Positions 25,652-34,455 of a stretch of DNA of 43,570 nucleotides are shown one piece after another. The position numbers and the translations under genes are program-made. The stretch spans positions 1 through 43,570 of the forward strand of contig JAKAEB010000032.1 of NCBI GenBank assembly GCA_021818445.1, written 5' to 3'. The notes beneath the pieces were generated by a model. It was given only the letters and a program-made list of their open reading frames with translations, was not told where the DNA came from and did no database searches. The first letter of the stretch is position 1; each line of letters starts with the position of its first letter. The DNA is from Planctomycetota bacterium (GTDB lineage: Bacteria > Planctomycetota > Phycisphaerae > WQYP01).

Positions 25652-26347
25652 ATGAAGATCGCGGAAATATTCACCAGCATTCAGGGCGAAGGCAAACTGA
25701 CCGGCGTGCCAAGCATTTTTGTACGCACCTCCGGCTGTAATCTTCGCTGCGCGTGGTGCGATACACCCTACGCCTCGTGGCATCCCGAGGGGGACGATAT
25801 GAGTATCGCCGATATCGTTCAGCAGGTGCGCGCATCAAATTTGCAGCATGTGGTGCTGACCGGGGGAGAACCCATGATCCAGCCACAACTGCCGGAATTA
25901 ATCGGTAAACTCAAATCGTACGGTCATCACATCACGGTTGAGACGGCGGGAACTCTATGGCAGGAAGTTGAAATGGATTTGGCCAGCGTCAGTCCAAAAT
26001 TGGCCAATTCGACGCCGCCGGTTAATTCCGACAGCCAATGGACCCAACGCCATGACTCCCGGCGGATTAACGCCGACGTGTTGAATCGGTTTGCATTGTC
26101 TGAACAAATTATCGACCGCCAATGGAAATTTGTCGTTTCTCATCCGCAGGACCTTGAAGAAATTGAAGCGATTCTTGCCGTGATACCATCCGTGGCGGCG
26201 GGGGATGTAATCCTTATGCCGGAGGGAATCAGTGAGGCGGAACTGAAAGCTAAAGCCGAATGGATCGCAAAAATCTGTCAAACTAAAAATTTTCGCCTGG
26301 GAACACGCCTGCACATTTGGCTTTACGGCAACCGTCGGGGCACATAA
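25652..26347 (+). CDS. queE: 7-carboxy-7-deazaguanine synthase (radical SAM)
   Basis: 231 residues. It ring-contracts 6-carboxy-tetrahydropterin to 7-carboxy-7-deazaguanine, the step before QueC. The iron-sulphur motif is C29-x3-C33-x2-C36 in SGCNLRCAWCDTPYA, the CX3CX2C radical SAM triad; the front-end FTSIQGEGKLTGVPSIFVR and HVVLTGGEPM are diagnostic for QueE. The gene lies 15 bases after queC on the same strand, in an operon. A Shine-Dalgarno before the ATG is weak, so coupling to queC translation is likely. Confidence 0.96.
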   Translation: MKIAEIFTSIQGEGKLTGVPSIFVRTSGCNLRCAWCDTPYASWHPEGDDMSIADIVQQVRASNLQHVVLTGGEPMIQPQLPELIGKLKSYGHHITVETAGTLWQEVEMDLASVSPKLANSTPPVNSDSQWTQRHDSRRINADVLNRFALSEQIIDRQWKFVVSHPQDLEEIEAILAVIPSVAAGDVILMPEGISEAELKAKAEWIAKICQTKNFRLGTRLHIWLYGNRRGT

Positions 26348-26410
26348 ATGCCCGGCATTGTCGGTACGGTATGGGGAAAGCCAATCGCTGTCGCGGTCGA
26401 AGCATCCGCA

Positions 26411-26416
26411 TATAAT
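26411..26416 (+). promoter_or_regulatory. Possible -10 box of queF
   Basis: A perfect TATAAT (26411-26416) lies in the 109-base gap between queE and queF, about 40 bases before the queF ATG. The sequence 17-18 bases upstream is a poor -35. It suggests queF may have its own promoter besides reading from queC-queE. Confidence 0.35.
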
Positions 26417-26456
26417 CCAACGCTGTATGTCGCAACGAGACGAATAATTTAATTTT

Positions 26457-26852
26457 ATGAGGAAATCTGCATTGAAAAAGAAAATAAAAACCGCCTTACC
26501 ATCAGGCATGCTGGAGGTGTTTCCTAATCCACATCCGCAACGCGACTATGAAATTGAACATATCGCCGGCGAATTTACCTCGGTATGTCCCAAAACCGGT
26601 CAGCCCGATTTTGGCACCATCACCTTCATTTACACGCCGGATCGAGTCTGCGTAGAACTGAAAAGCCTGAAACTTTATCTGCAAAGTTATCGCAATAAGG
26701 GCATTTTTTACGAGGATGTGACCAATGTCATTTTTGAAGAATTGCTCTCCATCCTCAAGCCCCGTCGTCTCTCGGTGATAAGTGAATGGACGCCGCGCGG
26801 CGGACTTCGATCCACCATCCGTTGTCATTATCCAGACAAGGCCAATGTCTAA
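26457..26852 (+). CDS. queF: NADPH-dependent preQ0 reductase (QueF, short YkvM type)
   Basis: 131 residues, the short single-domain form of the nitrile reductase that makes preQ1 from preQ0 with NADPH. The covalent-catalysis cysteine is C44 in [17 protein letters not shown], with D51 as the general acid; the substrate-binding [14 protein letters not shown] and EDVTN follow. The N-terminal charged stretch suggests the start might instead be TTG 26472 (126 residues), because GAGGA (26459-26463) lies 8 bases before it, while ATG 26457 has no Shine-Dalgarno; queC nearby also uses TTG. It completes the queC-queE-queF set, making preQ1 but not the final queuosine steps. Confidence 0.95.
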   Translation: MRKSALKKKIKTALPSGMLEVFPNPHPQRDYEIEHIAGEFTSVCPKTGQPDFGTITFIYTPDRVCVELKSLKLYLQSYRNKGIFYEDVTNVIFEELLSILKPRRLSVISEWTPRGGLRSTIRCHYPDKANV

Positions 26853-26968
26853 CAGGAAGATTCCGCAAATCGTCCGCCTATTGGCGACTTCGCCTCTGTC
26901 ACAAAAGTGGCCGCGCCCAACGCCGACCGGCAGGATGACGGCGAAAATTGCTTGCAAAAAATCAAATT

Positions 26969-26996
26969 TTGATATTGGTTTATTGCGTGATACAAT
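26969..26996 (+). promoter_or_regulatory. Promoter of the TPR-protein gene
   Basis: TTGATA (26969-26974), a 16-base spacer and TACAAT (26991-26996), about 68 bases before the ATG at 27064. Both hexamers match the sigma-70 consensus at five of six positions, the best such pair I see in the window besides the imuA one. Confidence 0.5.
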
Positions 26997-27063
26997 GAGT
27001 GAACGGGTGGTAAGCATTTGAGCGCCGCTGACGGCCCTCAAATTATCTTTTGGGCGGTGATCT

Positions 27064-28482
27064 ATGGAACGCAAGCAATGCAAGTTCGGTTTATTGCTGG
27101 CCATTAGCTTGTTTGCATGGGTGTTCGTTCCGATTATCCATGCGGATACCATCACACTTAAAGGTGGCAAGTCCGTCAACGGCAGCTTTTATCGGCAGGG
27201 TGATAAATACATAATCGAACCATACAAAGGCGCGGCTTTTGCCGTACCCGTTGGAGACGTAACCGGAATTGTTCTGGCACCCAATCCTGATTCCAAGCAG
27301 GCCAAGGGACATCAGTGGAACCTCATCAAATATCAGATTTCGCGGTCCGGCAATCTGCCTTCCATTGTGGCAATGCTGCGGAAGTTTATCGCCGCCAATC
27401 CCCACTCCAAGTCGCTGGCGCAGGCGCAAAAAGAACTGATTCGATATCGGCAGTATCAAAAATTACATCTGATTAAACTTGGCCAAAAATGGTTATCACC
27501 ATCTGAATTGGCATCGATTAAACACCACGTCAATCAATTGCTCAAAACCGCCGTGCAGCTATACGCCCACGGGCGATTGACGCAATCACTGAACGCCGCC
27601 AAAGGTGCAACTATCCTGCTCCCAACCTCGGCCCATGCGTGGGTGGTGACGGGGGTTATTGATTATCGTCTTAACCATCTGCCGGCCGCACGCCACAGTT
27701 TCGCCCGCGCCCTGAAGTTGGCACCAAATAATATTTCAGCGCTTAATGATGCAGCCATATTGAACTTTAAAATTCATCGGCAACCCCGGTCGCTTGTCCT
27801 GTTTGGTAAAGCACTGGCCATTGATGCGGGCAACCGGCAACTGCTCGACAATATCTATGCCACGCTGCGGGCATACAAGTCCAATCGTAAATCGCTTTTG
27901 TTTGCCAATCTTCGCCGCAGTTTTAAATCGGCCGATCATGCGATGGCAGTTCGGTTGGCCCGCCGTGGGCTTTACCGTGTTGGTGGTACGTGGGTCAACG
28001 ACAAAGTTTATAAAAAAGTAGCCACAAAACTTGCTGCGTATGAACAGCAAAAACAGGCGATTCAGGCCAACTACAACAGCACGGTACTGGCACTTAAATC
28101 GGTCAATGCACAAATTCGCCAGACCAATGTGCAGATCAACAATCTGCAGAATGTCATTGGCAGTCTGCAGGTGCAACAGAATTTCCTCGCCTATCAGGCC
28201 GGATATTATGATTACGGAGCACAGGCCGCGCTAAGTATGAATTTGGCGACACTCGCCCAGGCCCAGGCCCACATCACCAAACTGCAAAATCAGCGTATTG
28301 CCATTCTGGCTGGTCTGGCCAATATCCGCGCACAAGCCAGGGCTTTTCAAAAATCAGGACCCGGTGTGGTACTTGATGGACGCCAAAAGATGCTTTTTCC
28401 AAAAAAAATTGCCCCGCTACCGCAGCCTCTCGCCATCCCGATCCACATGCATCACGTGCATGAACCGACCGGCATTAAGTAA
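27064..28482 (+). CDS. Secreted TPR / coiled-coil protein
   Basis: 472 residues. It starts with a Sec-type signal peptide: a basic start (MERKQCKF), a hydrophobic core GLLLAISLFAWVFVPI and cleavage near HADT. A small beta segment follows (about 30-75, TITLKGGKSVNGSFYRQGDK), then TPR-like helical repeats (about 165-265; LNAAKGATILLPTSAHAWVV, ARHSFARALKLAPNNISALN), and a long alanine/glutamine-rich coiled coil (about 325-450; NAQIRQTNVQINNLQNVIGS). The C-terminus holds a proline- and histidine-rich tail with HMHHVHEP. TPR proteins hold partner proteins together; no partner is visible here. I do not recognise the family. It is monocistronic, with its own promoter. Confidence 0.7.
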   Translation: MERKQCKFGLLLAISLFAWVFVPIIHADTITLKGGKSVNGSFYRQGDKYIIEPYKGAAFAVPVGDVTGIVLAPNPDSKQAKGHQWNLIKYQISRSGNLPSIVAMLRKFIAANPHSKSLAQAQKELIRYRQYQKLHLIKLGQKWLSPSELASIKHHVNQLLKTAVQLYAHGRLTQSLNAAKGATILLPTSAHAWVVTGVIDYRLNHLPAARHSFARALKLAPNNISALNDAAILNFKIHRQPRSLVLFGKALAIDAGNRQLLDNIYATLRAYKSNRKSLLFANLRRSFKSADHAMAVRLARRGLYRVGGTWVNDKVYKKVATKLAAYEQQKQAIQANYNSTVLALKSVNAQIRQTNVQINNLQNVIGSLQVQQNFLAYQAGYYDYGAQAALSMNLATLAQAQAHITKLQNQRIAILAGLANIRAQARAFQKSGPGVVLDGRQKMLFPKKIAPLPQPLAIPIHMHHVHEPTGIK

Positions 28483-28569
28483 ACCATCGGCCATCGTCCA
28501 TGGAAAATTGCTTATAATTCAATATGTGTCCAGCCCGCATTTTGCGGTAGGGCGCTCAACAAGAGGGCG

Positions 28570-28965
28570 CTATTCCAGGATAATTTTTGAAGGTGTCGCA
28601 CCAATTTCCTTGGTATCCCCGGATGTCGGGTTGGCAACGCCTTTGTTGATCGATTCCTGCACCTTACGCATCAAGTCGGAATAGTCCGTCTGCGCCGCCA
28701 TGAGCTTTTGAATCAGCGGGTGAATCGCCATGCTTTGCTGCAACGATTGATATTTCTGCTTTTCAGCCACCTCAATGGGCTGCATGGTCGCTTCCTTCAT
28801 GGCCAGCGTTTCCATCAATTGTTCAAATTCTGAAAGCAACCCCTTGGCGGTTACGTCCAAGTCGATTTGGGCCGTCACTTCACGGAATGTTTTTACCGCC
28901 TCCTGGCTGCCGATTAAAGATCCTAACCGTTGGGCTTCATCAAGTAACTTTTGAATATCTGCCAT
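28570..28965 (-). CDS. YlbF/YmcA-family protein
   Basis: 131 residues, helical throughout. The pattern AQRLGSLIGSQEAVKTFRE (about 12-30) and the later LQQSMAIHPLIQKLMAAQTDYSDLMRKVQ fit the Com_YlbF family. In Bacillus, YlbF and YmcA with YaaT form a complex that modulates RNase Y and sporulation/competence; no other member is seen here. The last 24 residues after VQESINKGV are probably flexible. AAGGAG lies about 10 bases before the ATG. It is convergent with the TPR gene. Its role in this organism is unknown. Confidence 0.75.
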   Translation of the reverse strand: MADIQKLLDEAQRLGSLIGSQEAVKTFREVTAQIDLDVTAKGLLSEFEQLMETLAMKEATMQPIEVAEKQKYQSLQQSMAIHPLIQKLMAAQTDYSDLMRKVQESINKGVANPTSGDTKEIGATPSKIILE

Positions 28966-29001
28966 GCCGAAAATTGCTCCTTAAACCAATATCAGGAGGG
29001 G

Positions 29002-29031
29002 AGTATACGGTTTGCCGATGGATTTGAACAA
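29002..29031 (-). promoter_or_regulatory. Possible promoter of the YlbF-family gene
   Basis: On the minus strand TTGTTC (complement of 29026-29031), an 18-base spacer and TATACT (complement of 29002-29007), about 37 bases before the ATG at 28965. The -10 matches five of six consensus positions; the -35 only three. Confidence 0.35.
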
Positions 29032-29657
29032 CCTGCCATCATAAAAGGGCGTTCGGAAGCCTCGGCCCATCTTCATTCCATCATCCGCTGCGCCCCATTC
29101 CCCATGGCCAGCGCCGTCGTAGCGCGCGTTTCGGCCGCATGGATACCGTCCCGCTGCGTCGAGGCAGCCTCCATCAATTCGGTAGCCGCAGGCCATATTT
29201 AGCCGCGGGCGTTGTGCCCGCGTGCCAAAAATATGTGAAAGTACTGGCCGGTGAAACCCGCAGGCAACATTTCAGATATCCGGGCGTCCCTATCTTTTTC
29301 ACCATTACCCATAGCCAACTCGGCGCACTTGGCGGCGAATTGGGGTAATTATTTGCATGGCCGCGGGTGTTATATAGCCATCGGCTTGCCGGTGGTTGGT
29401 GCATTTGGCGGATGGCGGACGGGCCAAGATTTACGGTGGCGGATTTTGCGGGCAGCGGACACCGGGCAAGCCTGGTGCTATGTACGGGGGGCGGGAACCC
29501 CCGCCATCAATGCGGTGAGGGAAACGAGTTTGCGCAGCGGAGTTCCAGAATCGCGGGCGCGGGGGATTTCCATTTGCAGGAGAGACGCACCGGGGTGGGG
29601 GCTGCAAACGGCAACGTTCCATCCATGGGAGTGGCAATTTTTCCGCCGACGCATCTC
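29032..29657. other. Unexplained gene-free region upstream of thrS
   Basis: About 630 bases with no supported gene. It holds at least two strong stem-loops: CGCGGGC-gttgt-GCCCGCG (29204-29222) and GGCGGG-AACC-CCCGCC (29490-29505). Parts are very G-rich on the plus strand (29486-29500, 29556-29605). The small open frames on either strand lack ribosome binding sites and recognisable motifs. It does not match the conserved cores of RNase P RNA, SRP RNA, tmRNA, cobalamin or c-di-GMP riboswitches as far as I can see by eye. An unknown non-coding RNA or an extended leader is possible. Confidence 0.35.
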
Positions 29658-29686
29658 TTGACACCCTGTCTGTTTTCGACCATACC
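29658..29686 (+). promoter_or_regulatory. Possible promoter of thrS
   Basis: A perfect -35 TTGACA (29658-29663), a 17-base spacer and CATACC (29681-29686) about 42 bases before the thrS ATG. The -10 matches only three positions. If used, the leader is too short for a riboswitch, so the upstream structured region would not be part of this transcript. Confidence 0.35.
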
Positions 29687-29728
29687 ATACGGTCCGAAGG
29701 TGTTGGTAATTTTTAGTACGGGAACTGC

Positions 29729-31720
29729 ATGCTGAGAATCACATTACCGGATGGGAACACCCGATCTTTTGATCAACCTGCCGTAACTGGAACTGAAGTT
29801 GCGGCCTCGATAGGCAAGCGCCTCGCCGCCGATGCCATTGGCGTTCTCGTGGACGGCGACCTGCATGATTTAACCTACCCGATTACGGCAGACGCCAAAA
29901 TCGCCATTGTTACGGCAAAGGCGGACGACGCCAACGCCATGTATCTGCTACGGCATTCGACAGCTCATGTGATGGCCGAGGCAATCACGGATCTGTTTCC
30001 GGGCGTAAAACTTGCCTACGGGCCTCCGGTGGAAGGGGGTTTTTATTACGATATGGAGTTAGAGACGCCTATCACCGAGGCTGATTTTAGCCGCATTGAA
30101 AAACGCATGGGGGAAATTGTAAAGGAAAATCGACCGTTCACCCGCTATGAATTACCGCAACAGAGGGCCCTTGCCGAATTGCAAAAGCAAGGTAACCCGT
30201 ACAAATTGGATAATGCCCAGCGGGCCATTGAACAGGACCCGAATGCGGTAATCAGTTTTTACGCCACCGGAGAGCCACATAAAAACTGGGAAGATTTGTG
30301 TCGAGGCCCGCACCTGCCCGCCACCGGACGCATCGGGGCATTCAAGGTAACGAGTGTGGCGGGTGCCTACTGGCACGGCGATGCGAGCAAACAGCAGTTG
30401 CAACGGGTATATGGGATTGCGTTTTTTACGCAGGCACAACTTGACGAGCACGTGCATCAGCAGGAGGAAGCGAGGAAGCGGGATCATCGCATCCTGGGCA
30501 AACAACTGGGTTTATTTACCATTTCCCCTCTGGTCGGCAGCGGACTAATTTTGTGGATGCCGCGGGGTGGCGTCATCCGGCAGGAACTGGAAACGTTCAT
30601 GCGTGAGGAACTCTCAAAACGTGGCTACAGTGCGGTTTACACGCCGCATATCGGCCATATTGACTTGTACAAAACCAGCGGCCATTACCCGTACTATAAA
30701 GAGTCGCAATTTCCGACTATTAAAATGTCGCAGCGCGACCCGGACGACCAGAGCGAATATCTCCTCAAGCCGATGAACTGCCCGCACCACATTCAGATTT
30801 ACGCCGCCCATCCACGCAGCTATCGCGATTTGCCGATTCGCCTGGCGGAATTTGGTACGGTATACCGGTTTGAGCAATCGGGTGAACTCTCTGGCATGAC
30901 GCGCGTGCGGGGCTTTACACAGGATGACGCCCACCTGTTCTGCACGCCGGAGCAGGTGGAGCATGAACTTGCCAGCACGCTGGAGATGGTGCTGCTGGTG
31001 CTTCAGACGCTGGGATTCAAAGATTATCAATGTCGGGTAAGCCTGCGCGATCCAGCATCCGACAAATATGCCGGTGATCCGAAGCTTTGGGATCGCGCGG
31101 AAGATACCCTGCGGAAAATTGTAGCGCAATCAGGTATTAAATCGGTTGAGGCGCTGGGCGAGGCGGCATTCTATGGCCCGAAGCTGGATTTTCTCGTGCG
31201 CGATGTGATTGGTCGCCAGTGGCAACTGGGAACGGTGCAGTTGGATTATGTATTGCCGGAACGCTTTGCCTTGGAATACATCGGCAGCGACAACCAGCCG
31301 CACCGGCCGGTGATGATTCATCGGGCACCGTTTGGATCGATGGAGCGATTCACGGGCATATTGATCGAGCATTTTGCCGGGGCCTTTCCGGCATGGCTTG
31401 CGCCCACGCAGGCAACCGTATTGACCATCAGCGAAAAGTTTCTGGATTACGGCCGCAGTGTGCTGGGCAAACTGCATGCGGCGGGCATTCGGGCTGATAT
31501 CGACGCGGAAAGTGATAAAATTGGTGCCAAGATTCGCCGGGCCAGAGAACTTAAGACGCCCTACATGCTGGTCGTCGGTGGCAAGGAGCAGGAGGCCGGC
31601 GCAGTGGCGGTACGCACGCGCAAAGATCAGGATCTGGGTACCATGGCGACCGATGACTTCATCAGTCGTCTGCGGACGGAAATATCATCACGCAGCGTTG
31701 AATCGCTGGCTGGACATTAG
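29729..31720 (+). CDS. thrS: Threonyl-tRNA synthetase
   Basis: 663 residues, the full-length bacterial form. In order: TGS domain (about 1-65, TLPDGNTRSF), editing/SAD domain (about 70-230; RHSTAHVMAEA is the HxxxH zinc motif of the editing site), class II core (about 265-540; KPMNCPHHIQIY with the zinc-binding cysteine, motif 2 YRFEQSGELSGMTRVRGFTQDD, motif 3 near MIHRAPFGSMERF) and the C-terminal anticodon domain (about 550-650, QATVLTISEKFLDYG). It charges tRNA-Thr in the cytoplasm and edits seryl-tRNA-Thr. GGGA before the ATG is a modest ribosome site. The UDP-sugar pyrophosphorylase gene follows after 38 bases on the same strand. Confidence 0.97.
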   Translation: MLRITLPDGNTRSFDQPAVTGTEVAASIGKRLAADAIGVLVDGDLHDLTYPITADAKIAIVTAKADDANAMYLLRHSTAHVMAEAITDLFPGVKLAYGPPVEGGFYYDMELETPITEADFSRIEKRMGEIVKENRPFTRYELPQQRALAELQKQGNPYKLDNAQRAIEQDPNAVISFYATGEPHKNWEDLCRGPHLPATGRIGAFKVTSVAGAYWHGDASKQQLQRVYGIAFFTQAQLDEHVHQQEEARKRDHRILGKQLGLFTISPLVGSGLILWMPRGGVIRQELETFMREELSKRGYSAVYTPHIGHIDLYKTSGHYPYYKESQFPTIKMSQRDPDDQSEYLLKPMNCPHHIQIYAAHPRSYRDLPIRLAEFGTVYRFEQSGELSGMTRVRGFTQDDAHLFCTPEQVEHELASTLEMVLLVLQTLGFKDYQCRVSLRDPASDKYAGDPKLWDRAEDTLRKIVAQSGIKSVEALGEAAFYGPKLDFLVRDVIGRQWQLGTVQLDYVLPERFALEYIGSDNQPHRPVMIHRAPFGSMERFTGILIEHFAGAFPAWLAPTQATVLTISEKFLDYGRSVLGKLHAAGIRADIDAESDKIGAKIRRARELKTPYMLVVGGKEQEAGAVAVRTRKDQDLGTMATDDFISRLRTEISSRSVESLAGH

Positions 31721-31758
31721 TACAGTTTGCTTTTCTTTAATTGGGATGCACCATAACC

Positions 31759-33192
31759 ATGCTTAATTCCATTCCTCGACATGATGAGTTGGTACAAAGT
31801 GCCGCCGCCGCGGGCCAGGCACATATATTTAAGTTTTATGATTCGCTTTCCGATGCCGACAAGCGGCATCTGGATTTGCAGGCGGCCGCCATTGACTGGG
31901 ATTTAATTGCCCGACTCATCAGCGATGTTGTATTGAAACCCGAACCATTCACGTTGCCGAATAATATTGAACCGGCACCCTATTTTTCATACCTGCCGGC
32001 GGATGCTGCAATGCGGGACCACTACACACTGGCGAAGCAGCGGGGCGTTACCCTGCTGCGCGAAGGAAAGATCGCGGCTTTCGTCGTGGCCGGCGGCCAG
32101 GGAACGCGGCTGGGATGGCCGGGCCCAAAGGGAACTTTCCCGGCCACGCCGATTAAAAAGAAGCCTTTGTTTCAATGTTTTGTTGAATACATTCGGGCCA
32201 TGGAAGCTCGCCACCATACGACGATCCCGTTTTACATCATGACCAGCACAGTCAATCATGGTGCGACGGTGGATTTTTTCAAAAAACACCAATATTTTTC
32301 CATGCCGGAATCGCAAATCATGTTTTTCAGCCAGGATATGCTTCCGGCGGTTGGATTTGACGGCAAGGTGCTGTTGGAAAGTCCCTGCTCGATGGCGCTT
32401 TCGCCTAATGGTCACGGTGGATCACTTCTGGCTTTGCATAAAAGCGGGGCGTTGTCGGATATGCGCCGCCGCGGTGTCACCCAGATAAGCTATTTTCAGG
32501 TGGATAACCCGATTGTGCGGTGCATTGATCCACTGTTCATCGGACTTCATGATCTGCATGAAGCGGATATGTCGAGCAAGATGCTTCCCAAGGCGTTCGG
32601 TAAGGAAAAGCTAGGTAATTTCTGTCTGGTTGACGGCAAGATTGTGGTGATTGAATACAGTGATCTGCCGGGGGAACTAGCGGAAGCCCGTCTGCCCGAT
32701 GGGCAACTGAAGTTTCGTGCCGGCAGCATAGCCCTGCACGCCATCCGCCGATCATTCGTCGAGCAACTCAACGCCCACGGTTTTGCACTACCCTACCACC
32801 GGGCGGAAAAGAAGGTACCCCATATTGATTTGAACTCGGGCGAGATCATCAATCCGGCCAAGCCCAACGCCGTCAAAATGGAGACATTTGTATTTGACGC
32901 CCTGCCACTGGCGCAGCAGTCTATCATTTACGAGACCGATCGGCTCGATGAATTTGCACCTATAAAAAACTCGGAAGGTGTGGATTCACCGGCCTCGGCG
33001 GCAGACATTATTACGCGCCGCAATGCCAACTGGCTGGATTCCGCCCATATTAAAACGCCCCGCAAACCGGACGGATCGCCGGACGCAGTGATAGAACTAA
33101 GTGCGTCGTTCGCCATTTATCCTGAAGATGTGGCTGACAAATACACCCGCGTGCCGGAAATCCAGCCCGGCACGCAGGTGTATCTCGAATAG
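31759..33192 (+). CDS. UDP-sugar / UDP-N-acetylglucosamine pyrophosphorylase (UDPGP family)
   Basis: 477 residues from ATG 31759; a TTG at 31741 also opens the frame. It is a eukaryote-like UDPGP-type nucleotidyltransferase, which makes UDP-GlcNAc or a related UDP-sugar from UTP and the sugar 1-phosphate. The nucleotide-binding motif is VVAGGQGTRLGWPGPKG (109-125); FYIMTSTVNH, SPNGHGGSL and QVDNPIVR(C)IDPLFIG are family blocks. It differs from the GlmU type used by most bacteria for UDP-GlcNAc and lacks a left-handed beta-helix acetyltransferase domain. In a planctomycete-like cell it would feed cell-envelope or LPS synthesis. thrS precedes it by 38 bases. Substrate is not determined by sequence. 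Confidence 0.85.
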   Translation: MLNSIPRHDELVQSAAAAGQAHIFKFYDSLSDADKRHLDLQAAAIDWDLIARLISDVVLKPEPFTLPNNIEPAPYFSYLPADAAMRDHYTLAKQRGVTLLREGKIAAFVVAGGQGTRLGWPGPKGTFPATPIKKKPLFQCFVEYIRAMEARHHTTIPFYIMTSTVNHGATVDFFKKHQYFSMPESQIMFFSQDMLPAVGFDGKVLLESPCSMALSPNGHGGSLLALHKSGALSDMRRRGVTQISYFQVDNPIVRCIDPLFIGLHDLHEADMSSKMLPKAFGKEKLGNFCLVDGKIVVIEYSDLPGELAEARLPDGQLKFRAGSIALHAIRRSFVEQLNAHGFALPYHRAEKKVPHIDLNSGEIINPAKPNAVKMETFVFDALPLAQQSIIYETDRLDEFAPIKNSEGVDSPASAADIITRRNANWLDSAHIKTPRKPDGSPDAVIELSASFAIYPEDVADKYTRVPEIQPGTQVYLE

Positions 33193-33210
33193 CTGGTTAT
33201 CAGCGACAGT

Positions 33211-34359
33211 CTATTTAGCCAGCAATTTCTTTACATCGGCTGTTACTTGTTGAGGGTTCAAACCCACAACGATGTAACGCAGCACGCCTTGGCGATCAAT
33301 AATAAACTGCGTGGGGATGGCGGTAATGCCGTAGGCTTGGGCGGCTGCCATATTACCCGGGTTGTTGACGTCGTACATTTGCGGCCAAGTCATCTTCTTA
33401 TGCTGGGCCAGGAACGTCTCCAACTTTTTCGGATGTCTGTTGACCGACAGACCGATGACATCGAATCCCTTTTTGTGGAGTTGAGAATAAAGTTTTTCCA
33501 CATGCGGGATGCTGGCCCGGCATGGCGGACACCAGGTGGCCCACGAGTCTACCAGGATCACGTGTCCCTTGAGCGAAGCTGTGCTGAATGGTTTTCCGCT
33601 GGCCAGAAGCACCCCCTTGAAAACGGCGTGATGATTGAGATGGCTGGATTGAGCGGTCTTCATCGCCATTTCCTGCTGATACTGCTGCGCGGACGGGCTT
33701 CGAAGCACCTTGAGCATAATTTCCTTGGCTTGGTGCGAGAGTTGATGATTGGCCGGACCGATGTGCCGCATGGTCATTAATAATTGAAAAATATCTTCAT
33801 TCATCGGATGTTTTTTAGCGATGGCGGCGAGTTGATTCATTATTTTCTGCTGGGCGGCCGCATCTTTCTGATGTGTAAGCCACTGATATTCCTGCACATA
33901 CATACGGCCGAGCAAATTTTGAAAAGGCTGCGGGCTTTGCGCCAAGGCGGTTAGTCGGGCCAGCGCCGACTTGTCCCCCAATACCGCCATGATGGCAAGA
34001 TAATGATTCCGGGCACCGGTAAAAAACGGTACAAGTTCCGGGCGCTGAGCCACCGATTTGTCAAAGGTCTTTACCACCGAACCAAGAATGGGAATCAGTT
34101 TGCCACCAAATTTTTTCCGAAGCGTTTTTGACTCCAGCACGTCGGTCATTGAGGCACCCTTGAGCACCTTGGCGATTTTGGCCATCGATTTATAGCCGGC
34201 GGTTTCGGCGTTTTGCTCCACCTGCTGGATGGACGGCTTATTGGCACTGGCCGGCTTTGCAGCCTTGGCCGCCATAGCATCAGGGCTCGCCATGGCCAGC
34301 CCTGCCGTAATTGCTCCAGCCACCAAAATTGTCTTAAACATTGTTTTACTCTTTAACAT
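33211..34359 (-). CDS. Exported TlpA-like thioredoxin-domain protein
   Basis: 382 residues. The signal peptide (MFKTILVAGAITAGLAMASPDAMA, cleaved near AMAA) sends it to the periplasm. A helical region of about 210 residues without recognised motifs follows, then a C-terminal TlpA/ResA-like thioredoxin fold: active site WCPPC with C277 and C280, and cis-proline block AIPTQFIID. It probably reduces disulphides, as in cytochrome c maturation, though no cytochrome or ccm gene is near. AGGAG before ATG 34359 sets the start; a second ATG at 34341 is possible. It is convergent with the UDPGP gene, with only 18 bases between the two stops. The helical N-terminal domain is unusual in length for ResA-type proteins. 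Confidence 0.85.
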   Translation of the reverse strand: MLKSKTMFKTILVAGAITAGLAMASPDAMAAKAAKPASANKPSIQQVEQNAETAGYKSMAKIAKVLKGASMTDVLESKTLRKKFGGKLIPILGSVVKTFDKSVAQRPELVPFFTGARNHYLAIMAVLGDKSALARLTALAQSPQPFQNLLGRMYVQEYQWLTHQKDAAAQQKIMNQLAAIAKKHPMNEDIFQLLMTMRHIGPANHQLSHQAKEIMLKVLRSPSAQQYQQEMAMKTAQSSHLNHHAVFKGVLLASGKPFSTASLKGHVILVDSWATWCPPCRASIPHVEKLYSQLHKKGFDVIGLSVNRHPKKLETFLAQHKKMTWPQMYDVNNPGNMAAAQAYGITAIPTQFIIDRQGVLRYIVVGLNPQQVTADVKKLLAK

Positions 34360-34455
34360 AAGCCTTCTCCTGAAACTACGAATGGCATTCTTGTCTTCTA
34401 TATTACCATTGCGCAGGGCCGAGACAAAAAAGCCTTACGCAGATGAACACACGAT

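Noticed and set aside
29199-29312. 37-residue minus-strand frame (starts MGNGEKDRDARISEM) in the thrS upstream gap
   Set aside because: No Shine-Dalgarno, no recognisable family and no support beyond being open; too short to claim.
29461-29650. RNase P, SRP or cobalamin-type RNA in the G-rich part upstream of thrS
   Set aside because: None of the short conserved cores of these RNAs could be found on either strand.
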